Shown here: piece after piece, positions 56,125 to 64,000 of the stretch | Layout: every line of letters begins with the position of its first letter | Position numbering within the stretch: the stretch's first letter is position 1 | Assembly: GCA_949825045.1 (NCBI GenBank) | Contig: OX463829.1 | Location: 19,624,715 to 19,688,714, forward strand | Direction: 5' to 3' | DNA length: 64,000 nt | DNA from: Argyresthia goedartella | Lineage: Eukaryota; Arthropoda; Insecta; Lepidoptera; Argyresthiidae | Program-made: the position numbers and the translations under genes | Notes under the pieces: model-generated | Database searches by the model: none | The model's input: the letters and a program-made list of their open reading frames with translations, nothing else | Told to the model about the DNA's origin: nothing

Positions 56125-56937
56125 TTTCACTCACAAAACACAAGAAATATACCATGCACAATCGACGCCCCACTTACGACATTAATTACTTTTTTAAAGA
56201 AAGTGTTGCAAGTTGAAGCAAGTAATTTCATAGGTTTTCCGCAACATGGCAATGTTTTTATATTCTTGGTGTGGCTTTAATCCCACACCAGTGTTAGAGA
56301 TTCCTGTTACTTGTATACTCCTTGGCACATTAAAAACACTTGGCACACTCCTAAAATTAAAATAAAGGCGTTTTAACACTGAAGCTGATTGATGGAAGAC
56401 AGTAGAATGGTTTTGCACACAATTTTCTCGACATCGCGACGGCTCATTCAAAGATTCATTTCTTTGCTCTAAATGTGGTTATACTCGTACATATGTTCTT
56501 AAAATATTTAACAGTCTCAGACATTTAGCCATCGCTGGACATGCATATTATTAACATAATAATGCTTTACTGAACCTAAATTAAAATTGAATAAAATATA
56601 TTTTTAAACAAATAATAATAATATTTAAATCGTTTGTAAAAGTCAAAATTAAAATTCAAAATACTTGATGTCAAAATTTATAGGTATTTACTTAATTGAT
56701 ACAATACAAAATTGTCAGAAAATAATAGTGCAGTTGACAAAAAATATACATTTAGATATGTATGTATGTATATGTACCATTGCTATACAAGTCACTATTT
56801 ATTAAATTGAGATTTTATTTTATAAAATTCGGACATGTCATAGAGATATGTATGCACTAGCCATTTTCTTAGATTTATTTTAAAAATAGTCAGGGGCAGG
56901 TATTGCAACTCTGCTAGAATACCATTAAATATCTTTA

Positions 56938-57357
56938 TCTACACACATATCATAAACCCTCTTTACTGCGTCCAAAAACCGCACGTTACCATCAGCATAA
57001 TGTTGAACTACTTTGTAAAAACTTATTTCTTATCTGAATATTGAACATTATGACCATAATGTGTAAATTTTCTACATATTATGTCATTCAAATTTTGAAC
57101 GTCGACGCCCGCCTGCGTGCCGCCCCTACTTTATCTGTGAAGTTGGTACTACAGGACACGCTAAACAACTCAAAGCCACAATGCCGGTCAAACTTGCGGT
57201 TCCTAAACACATCAAAGAGAGCTTATGATATGTGTGTAGATAAACTAGTGTATGTAACTGTACATAATTAGGCATTAAAACTCTCGAGTGATATTATTAC
57301 GATAAGTCTCTCGGGTTTTAATGCCCTCCATTATGTATCAGTCACATAAACTACTAT
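56938..57357 (+). mobile_element. Family B composite element, copy B5, inserted in a LINE frame
   Basis: It starts TCTACACACATATCATAAAC after TA (56936-56937) and ends CACATAAACTACTAT before TA (57358-57359). Unit 1 (56938-57240) has inverted ends TCTACACACATATCATAA / TTATGATATGTGTGTAGA. Unit 2 (about 57244-57357) has arms 'TATGTAACTGTACATAATTA' GGCATTAAAACTCTCGAG and their complement. It splits the LINE peptide between CYATA and KIFNG; deleting the element plus one TA restores the LINE frame. Confidence 0.9.
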
Positions 57358-57567
57358 TATAGCCGTTGCGTAACAGTTCCTTTTGTGCAATGGTGTATTG
57401 GCTCGGGAAAGAACTAAGTGATTAGGAAATCCAGTATTAACTGAAGTAACACTGGACAATTTTGTGAATACATTTATGTTATGTCTTACAAATATACTTA
57501 TTTCCAAAATGTAGATATCAGTTAGAGTAAGTAGATTTAATTGTTTAAATAACGGTCAACATGACTC

Positions 57568-57603
57568 ATGTGCTGTAAGCCCATATATGGGCTTACAGCA
57601 CAT
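57568..57603. repeat. 36-bp perfect palindrome inside the LINE remnant
   Basis: ATGTGCTGTAAGCCCATA is followed directly by its exact complement. On the LINE strand the first arm continues the coding sequence (CAVSP) and the second is an inverted copy of it. Confidence 0.97.
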
Positions 57604-58527
57604 ATGGTCCTAATGCAAAGTTTCTGTATGATGAATACTCTTTTGTTATCCACCGAATAACCCCATATCACAATTCCATAGCGTAATGCTGATGCTACAT
57701 ATCCGTGGTAGGCCAGAAGAGCTGTTTCTCTACCTGCTACTTTCGTTAGTCGGTACAGTGCATAAGTAAAACTATTGCCTTTTTACATAGTTTGTCGACA
57801 TGGGCTTTCCATGACAACTTTGGATCTATCGTAATTCCTAAAAATATTTTTTCCTGTTATTTGTTGATACGTCCATGATAACTTCAATTCTGTTTTTATT
57901 TTATTTTTTTATTTATTGAAAAAATTAATAAAAGATGTCTTATCCACATTTACAAATAAATTATTTACTACTAACCAGTCAATGATATGTCCAATGGTAT
58001 TGTTTATGTTATTATTAAATTCATTCAAAATTGTACTTCCTATTATAATTGAGATGTGATCAGCAAATAGGGTGCAACGGTGTTTCGTGCTTTCCGGTAT
58101 GTTATTTATGTATAAAAAGAATACCAATGGACCGGGTACACTACCTTGGGGTACACCAAAATTATGTCGTCGTAGTCCTGATTTATTCTCAGTTCATTTA
58201 TCTTATCATTTAATTGTTTGATGACTACATACTGCGAGCGGTCGCTTAAGTAGGTTTTTATCCAGTCATAGGCTGGTCCGCGATACCGTATCTCTCACAT
58301 TTTTCTAGCAAGATATTATGATTGACAAAATCGAATGCTTTAGACATATCAAAAAATACTGTTACTGTCGGTGTCTTAGTGTCAATAGCCTCCGCTAATA
58401 TTTTCACAAAATTTAAGCATGCGAGAGTAGTTGATTTTCCTTTCTGGAAACCGTTTTGTTCAATTCTAATTACGGCGAATTTTGATAAAAAGATGTAATT
58501 CTGCTGTGCATTATTTTCTCTTTCCTT

Positions 58528-58690
58528 TTTTTTAGGGTTCCGTAGAGAAACAAGGAATCCTTATAGTTTCGTCAAGTCTGTCTGTCCGTCCGTCCGTATG
58601 CCACAGCAACTTTATGCAGAAACTATTATGACTACACAGTTGACACTTCGTATGAAGATGTATTTTGTGAACCACTTTACGATTTTTATA
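58528..58690 (-). repeat. Dispersed repeat family D-like, inverted fragment
   Basis: 'TTTAGGGTTCCGTAGAGAAA' followed by 'GTCTGTCTGTCCGTCCGTCC' is the D-type start in minus orientation, next to the 5' edge of the LINE remnant. Confidence 0.55.
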
Positions 58691-59164
58691 GAAAATTTTA
58701 AAAAATAAAATAATTAAAGGGGGCTCCACTACAGATGGAACTGAAACCAAAATTTTTATTTTTCATCAAACCTTTATGTGTGGGGTGTTTATGGATAGGA
58801 CTTTAAAAAAGACGTTGAGTTCCTGAAACCATTTTTCCTCAAAGTAAATTGTTAAAGAGACAGACCTTCCGAAGTGGAAAATAGTGTGTAACCCTCTAAC
58901 TTTTAAAATAACAAAGTGAAAAATCTACAAAAAATATGTGCTTTGTATCTCAATACACACAATATTAGTTTGAACAAAATAAAATAAGCAGTTTTTAAGA
59001 TATAAAACATTTGAAACTGAACTGAAAATTCTTCCTGATGCATTATTTTGAACTAAATGGAAATTCACTCGAAGACGAAATCAGATTTCTATACGAAACA
59101 TGCAAATAAGGTTGAAATAAGCATTCCTTAAAAATTAAAACACCCCCGACACAATGAATAAAGT
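58691..59164. other. Unassigned interval
   Basis: AT-rich DNA, no recognised feature. Confidence 0.35.
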
Positions 59165-59395
59165 CTACAATTTGGCTGATTTGATTAATTTTCGAACTAC
59201 TGATCTGATTTTAGTAAAACATAGCTAAGAATCGTTGCAGGGAAGTTAACTACTATTTACAGAAAACCACATTCAAAATCTTTCACCCGTTTGAGCGCTA
59301 GAGTGCCACAGTCAGATATACAGACACACAGCCAGACATACAGACGTTTCAAACATATTACACCACTATATTTTCGACGGGGGAGAAATCAAAGT
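59165..59395 (+). repeat. LINE 3'-tail fragment
   Basis: 'CTACTGATCTGATTTTAGTA', 'GGGAAGTTAACTACTATTTA', 'TTTCACCCGTTTGAGCGCTA', 'ACAGACACACAGCCAGACAT' and 'CGTTTCAAACATATTACACC' end in TTTCGACGGGGG. Same class of tail as at 6375 and 8070. Confidence 0.55.
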
Positions 59396-59575
59396 TTTTA
59401 TTAAGTTATTATTAAACGAATCAATAAATATTTTATACAGTTTGTCAACTCGCGAAGCCGCGGAGCGATGCGCTCAGTCCGCTTCCACGCATTGCAAATC
59501 AAAGCTATTGGCACTTGTTCAACCCTTAAATTATGCCTCTACCATCTTTTGACGTCCACTATCTGACATGAAAAA

Positions 59576-60965
59576 ACAGACACACCCGACTGCCCCAGGA
59601 AGTGGAGGAGGGATAAGTAAGTATTTCCTCATGGCATGACTTTCAGACAAAAAAATAATAATATAGGCACACTACCGTCTGCCCCAGAGGAAGTGGAGGA
59701 AGGATAAGTCACTGTTCGCCCATGACTTACAGATAAAAACCTGAAAATACATATCTCTACCGACTGCCGATGAGTAACAGACAAAAAGCTAAAAATACAG
59801 GCTCTCTAGTCTCTACCAACTGCCCCACAGGAAGTGGAGGAGAGATAAGTCAGTGTTCACTCGTGACTAACAGACAAAAAGTTGAAAATACAGGCTCTCT
59901 AGTCTCTACCGACTCCCCACAGGAAGTGGAGGAGAGATAAGTCAGTGTTCACTCGTGACTAACAGACAAAAAGTTGAAAATACAGGCTCTCTAGTCTCTA
60001 CCGACTGCCCCACAGGAAGTGGAGAAAGGATCATTCAGTGTTCGCCCATGACTAACAGACAAAAAGCTGAAAATACAGGCTCTCTAGTCTCTACCGACTG
60101 CCCCACAGGAAGTGGAGGAGAGATAAGTCAGTGTTCACTCGTGACTAACAGACAAAAAGCTGAAAATACAGGCTCTCTAGTCTCTACCGACTGCCCCACA
60201 GGAAGTGGAGGAGAGATAAGTCAGTGTTCACTCGTGACTAGCAGACAAAAAGCTGAAAATACAGGCTCTCTAGTCTCTACCGACTGTCCCACAGGAAGTG
60301 GAGGAGAGATAATTCAGTGTTCACCCGGGACTCACAGACAAAAAGCTGAAAATACAGGCTCTCTAGTTTCTACCGACTGCCCCACAGGAAGTGGAGGAGA
60401 GATAAGTGTTCACTCGTGATTGTTAATCACGTGTGAATGCTGACTTATCTCGAGTGATAAAAAGGTGAAAATACAGGCTCTCTACCGACTGCTCCACAGG
60501 AAGTGGACAAAGGATCATTCAGTGTTCGCCCATGACTTACAGACAAAAAGCTGAAAATACAGGCCCTCTAGTCTCTACCGACTGCCCCACAGGAAGTGGA
60601 GGAGGAATAAGTCACTGTTCGCCCATGACTTACAAACAAAAAGCTGAAAATACAGGCCCTCTAGGACTGCCCCACTGGAAGTGAAGGAGGGATAAGTCAG
60701 TGATCGCCGATGACTTACATACAAAATGCTGAAAATACAAGCTCTCTACCATCTGTTTCACAGGAAGTGGAGGAGGGATAAGCCCCTCTTCGCCCATGAC
60801 TTATAGACAAAACGCTAAAAATACAGGCTCTCTAGTCTCTACCGACTGCCCCACAGGAAGTGGAGGAGAGATAAGTCAGTGTTCGCCCATGACTAACAGA
60901 CTAAAAGCTGAAAACACAGGCTCTCTGCCATCTGTTTCACAGGAAGTGGAGGAGGGATAATTGGA
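59576..60965 (+). repeat. Minisatellite with a 93-bp unit, about 15 copies
   Basis: The unit reads GACTAACAGACAAAAAGCTG, AAAATACAGGCTCTCTAGTC, TCTACCGACTGCCCCACAGG, AAGTGGAGGAGAGATAAGTC, AGTGTTCACTCGT. The GACTAACAGAC start recurs at 59864, 59957, 60050, 60143, 60236 and 60329, exactly 93 bp apart. Outer copies (59576-59860 and 60455-60965) are more diverged and some are shortened. Because 93 is divisible by three, one frame stays open over the central five copies (59955-60419, a 31-residue repeat with TDCPTGSGGEI). Differences between copies often change the amino acid, and an outer copy shifts frame, so I do not call it a gene. Confidence 0.95.
60399..60451. repeat. Inverted duplication inside the minisatellite
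   Basis: GAGATAAGTGTTCACTCGTG ATT is followed after GTT by AATCACGTGTGAATGCTGAC TTATCTC, an imperfect complement. A piece of the 93-bp unit has been copied back in the opposite direction, breaking the periodicity here. Confidence 0.85.
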
Positions 60966-61109
60966 ATATTTCGAGTAATAGATGTCCAATTACTTGTAAA
61001 ATAATTTCTAAAACAACACCCCTCGTGACGTTACTTTTTTAAAAGGGTTTTACTTGATGCTGATTGTTTTTGATTATAATACTAAAAACCTATAATATAA
61101 GTATTTGTT

Positions 61110-61210
61110 TACGGTCCGACAGACATCTGAGTTATCGACTGAGAGGAAAGCCGTTGATACTTGTTAGAGATAAGCTTGCCTTTGTAAATTTCTTTAAAAG
61201 TATACGAAAT
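61110..61210 (+). repeat. LINE 3' UTR fragment
   Basis: 'TTGTTAGAGATAAGCTTGCC' then TTTGTAAATTTC resembles the tails at 45530 and 45760. Confidence 0.45.
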
Positions 61211-61384
61211 ATACGAAAAAATATTTGACAGTTTTACGGAACAGCCAACTTAACCGCGAAGGGGATTTGAACAAACGACGCTGTAGAGGACAAATGAAGG
61301 ACATTATTTTCTTTACGCATATTTCTATAATCCCGTAATATTATTTGATGGGTATAATGGAATTTTCTTAAGAACACAATTATC

Positions 61385-61725
61385 TCGGAATGGATGTCAC
61401 AGTTTGGTGCCCTTGAAATTGTTTTACAAGGCCAATTGCGGCACCGAAATGATTAATGAATGACGCGAGTTTATCGATTAGATTTGAATGACGGTGATTT
61501 AATATTTAGCAGGGACAAGGATACTGAAACACGTCTGTTGTGTGGGGACCCCGTTTAATTTATTAAATCTTGCGAAGTTCATTATTTATTGCAGTAAAAA
61601 CTCTCTACCTATTAGTTCATCATCATCAGATAAAGCCCGGCGACAGACGCGCAGACAGACAGACAGACGGACGGTCGGCTTAGTAATAGGGTCCCGTTTG
61701 ACACTTTTCGGGTACGGAACCCCAA
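61385..61725 (+). repeat. Dispersed repeat family D, 3' part
   Basis: 'GTTTATCGATTAGATTTGAA', 'AGCAGGGACAAGGATACTGA', 'ACACGTCTGTTGTGTGGGGA', a GACA/GACG repeat, 'CTTAGTAATAGGGTCCCGTT' and 'TTTCGGGTACGGAACCCC' match the second half of the D copy at 26185-26660. The 124-codon frame at 61542-61916 runs through it and is incidental. Confidence 0.65.
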
Positions 61726-62745
61726 AGAAGAACTTGTCAATATGGGACGTGGTCAAAATGAGAACATGTCATAGGTACTTTTTATTCAATTATTTGTGTG
61801 CAATAAATAAATTATCCATTATTTATTTATTTATTATTTACATTAAATATTTGTGCCAATACAGCATAAGCCTGGATGACAGACATATACACGAAATATT
61901 TACAAGACGATTATGATGATTACGATTTATGAAGAATTAATTGGCACAATAATGAACAGCTGACAAAATGGGGCGTGGTCATAATTGGGCTAAAGTGATC
62001 AGAGGTTTAACTTGTTGATGTTCGTCTTGCCGACAGGACTCATCGTCGATCAGGGTCCGTAATTGCTAAAGGGACACACTAATAACAACCGATCGGCCCA
62101 CTTCCTTTCATGTTAGCCTCCAATTTGAGCGCACCGTTAATAGCTTAATTATTTTTAGTGCCCGTATGCATGTGTGCGGTAGTGAGTGGTTATAATAGAA
62201 TTAAATTGAACTTTTACATTACAAGTACATGTTTATAGGCATTGTTAACATAACGGGGAAGGTAGAACTCTGATAAGGTCACGTATAGTCTTATAAAGTT
62301 ATTTAGGAATTTTATTTAATTGTCGAGGAATAATTATAAAATAATTAAACCCTTCTTCTTAAATTTCGGAACTTAAAGGACCTGCAATTCACAGACTTTT
62401 CTGACATTGTGAACAGACTTTATTATCGCCATTTAACGGCTGATGAAAACAGGTCGTCAAAAAAGTTTAATATTTAAATTAAAACTCATTCTGCAAAAAC
62501 CCTGTTGAATGTTGATAAATGATGTAACCTTTTTACCCGACTAAGGCTAAGCCAAAAGGAGATATTATGATTTTGACCGGTATGTAGGTCTGCTGCACGT
62601 TTAGTGCGACATAAAAGAGTAGAAAATAATTGAGGGCGCCACCATTGATTGTTGTTGTTTTAGCCGAAATTAGACAGACTACATACTCACCTGGGGTGCC
62701 CTGTACGCGGAGACACTTTAGTTCCGAAAGGTCCGTTTTCTACTC
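61726..62745. other. Unassigned interval
   Basis: Includes 'ATTTGTGTGCAATAAATAAA' near 61792, reminiscent of a LINE tail, and otherwise no recognised feature. Confidence 0.35.
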
Positions 62746-62749
62746 TTAT

Positions 62750-63560
62750 ATGTTCAAAGTTCAAATGTCTTTATTGCTGTAGATATTTTCATTTACATTT
62801 ACAAACGTATTTTTTTTCCGCTTCAAAACTTTGGACCACTGTGGGAGAAGACAGGCGCAGAAACTCCCACAGATTGATTTATAGATCTCTTTTGAAAATT
62901 GGTTGTAAACTAATAGAAATAATACAATATTAATTATTATAATAAATTTACAGTAGTTCTGTGTTGAGTCAGAATAACCCCATACAGTCCTGTCATTTAA
63001 GTGTTTGACAAAGTCGCTTTTACATGGTTTTTAGATTGCTCAAATGACATTTTCAAAATCTCCAGAGTTAACTTGTTGTAGTAGAGAATGCACAGACCCT
63101 TGAAATAATTGCCTACCTTCGCGAGTCTAAACCGGGGCGCAACTAGTCTGTGATTATTTCTTAGGTTGACATTACAGCTATCGCTAATCTATCGTCTTTG
63201 ATGTTTTTCATGTATTTACATAAGTATTTATCTCTATTAAATATATATAATATATACAGTTATCACTAAGTTTGGAAAATGTTGTAAGGTTCTGGCGTAT
63301 ATACATTTTATTTTCGAAAATAAATTAACTAGCTTCAGTAAGTACGTCAATTTATTTGAAAAGCTCTCTTAAGGAGTCTGTGCATTTTAAACAATAAATT
63401 GCTCGAATAGCTCTTTTCTGTAAAATAAAAATAGTTAGAATATCCACCGGTTTCCCCCACAACAAGATACCGTAGGACATGACACTAAGAAAGTAACTAA
63501 AATATACTAGCCTAGATGTAGCCACATCCGTGTTTTGTCCGATGTTCCTAATCCGTTTTT
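62750..63560 (-). pseudogene. LINE 3' remnant, sister of 52985-54130
   Basis: It matches 52990-53780 in the same orientation and order: 'GAAACTCCCACAGATT', 'TCTGTGTTGAG', 'AACCCCATACAG', 'GACAAAGTCGCTT', 'CCTTCGCGAGTCTAA', 'CTAGTCTGTGATTATTTCTT', 'AAGCTCTCTTAAGGAGTCTG' and 'CAACAAGATACCGTAGGACA'. On the minus strand the last phrase corresponds to the LINE segment preceding Y-G-x-L-x-W-G. An extra segment at about 63195-63262 is not in the sister copy. Stops and shifts throughout. Confidence 0.75.
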
Positions 63561-64000
63561 TGTTTGATGTTTTGTTTTTTTGACTTTGCGTATGTAGTAT
63601 GTTCCTCTGTTCCCTCAGACAAGCACTGGTATGCTATTTAGGATGTAGGCTATGTGACGTCACACTAAATTCAATATGGCGCCCAATAGATGGCATGGAT
63701 TGAAAAATAATGTTGGATTTGTTTTGGTAGTCGGGTTATAGTTTATGGACGTTTTGAATTTATGATCACTTATCGACTTCATCTGAATATAAAGTTTGAG
63801 ACAAAAATTACACTAAATAAGTTTTGATTTAAATGCTTTCATGTTATGTCACAAACAAGCCATTTACATTTTGTTGTATAAAAATTAAGCATTAAAGAAG
63901 GCACTTACGCAACGCAACGTCCTTGTCCGTCAATCCGTCAGTTATTCCGACCAATTTTCCCTGAAGCTCGAAATACAGCTTCTACGGCGCGGCAATAAGA
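63561..64000. other. Unassigned interval
   Basis: No feature recognised. 'GGCTATGTGACGTCACACTA' near 63646 contains a TGACGTCA palindrome that could be chance. Confidence 0.3.

Larger units (their letters stand above)
56745..58500 (-). pseudogene. LINE ORF2 reverse-transcriptase remnant, interrupted by B5
   Basis: The minus strand carries, in order: QNGFQKGKSTTLA; RT motif A, FFDMSKAFDFVNH; AYDWIKTYLSDRSQYVV; motif B, FGVPQGSVPGP; the catalytic box as FADH in place of the usual YADD; DWLVVNNLFVNVDKTSF; LGITIDPKLSWKAHVDKLCK; ALYRLTKVAG; ALRYGIVIWGYSVDNKR; IFVRHNINVFTKL; and HKRNCYATA. After the 420-bp B5 insertion it resumes at KIFNGILAE and continues YLPLTIFKINLRKWLV to a stop at 56795. This is the order of Jockey/CR1-type ORF2. 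Multiple frameshifts, a stop and the lost catalytic Asp make it inactive. The 3' end near 56745 carries a CATACATA simple repeat. Confidence 0.88.

Noticed and set aside
56938..57357. Helitron identity for family B (starts with TC, hairpin near the 3' end)
   Set aside because: The 3' end is CTAT and not CTRR, and the empty site inferred from the LINE frame fits a TA duplication, which Helitrons do not make.
59955..60419. 154-codon open frame
   Set aside because: It is the 93-bp minisatellite read in its one open frame; differences between units change residues freely, and neighbouring units break the frame.
59576..60965. CRISPR-like array
   Set aside because: The repeats are directly adjacent, without unique spacers, and the window is eukaryotic in character.
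61542..61916. 124-codon open frame
   Set aside because: It reads through the 3' part of a D repeat and a GACA microsatellite.

Overview
The window looks like repeat-packed intergenic or intronic DNA from an insect, most likely a moth or butterfly (Lepidoptera). The evidence is AT-rich sequence, SINEs with tRNA-derived heads, several lepidopteran-style LINE 3' tails (a GATGAT tail after 'GAGGCCTAT'; 'CTGGAAGA...AATAAAG' tails; 'TCCGTCCACCC...GGGGGTTAAAA' tails), the widespread 'GGTCAAGTGCG...GGGTTCCGTACC' repeat, and many short inverted-repeat elements (MITEs). This assignment rests on recalled repeat types, not on a search. I see no complete host gene.

Layout. 0-6 kb: a possible tyrosine-recombinase remnant (374-643), a tandem pair of family A repeats (2205-2610), then a CpG-rich segment (about 5.4-6.1 kb) that may hold a promoter and first exon. 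6-14 kb: LINE tails, a tandem duplication, a SINE, and one plausible first coding exon on the minus strand (10656-10808) ending in a consensus splice donor. 13.4-17.5 kb: a cluster of hairpins and MITEs, including a 380-bp fold-back. 17.5-30 kb: overlapping dispersed repeats, SINEs, a LINE reverse-transcriptase remnant (24.2-24.7 kb) and a 48-bp perfect palindrome. 30-40 kb: MITEs, a G-quadruplex motif, a LINE remnant, SINEs, and the first copies of family B. 40-48 kb: mostly unrecognised, with LINE 3' ends at 45-46 kb. 48-59 kb: the richest part, with a nearly intact mariner transposon, a second mariner fragment beside it, an intron-bearing DDE transposase remnant, two long LINE remnants and three more family B copies. 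59.6-61 kb: a 93-bp minisatellite. 61-64 kb: more LINE and repeat remnants.

The most interesting signals are two non-autonomous families. Family B (five copies between 36 and 57.4 kb) is a composite of two adjacent inverted-repeat units that appears to move as one piece. One copy interrupts a LINE reading frame, and the frame resumes when the element plus one TA is removed. Family A (six copies) keeps one central hairpin inside three different sets of terminal inverted repeats, and the stem shows apparent compensatory changes. All similarity statements come from reading and recall; nothing was searched or folded by computer.
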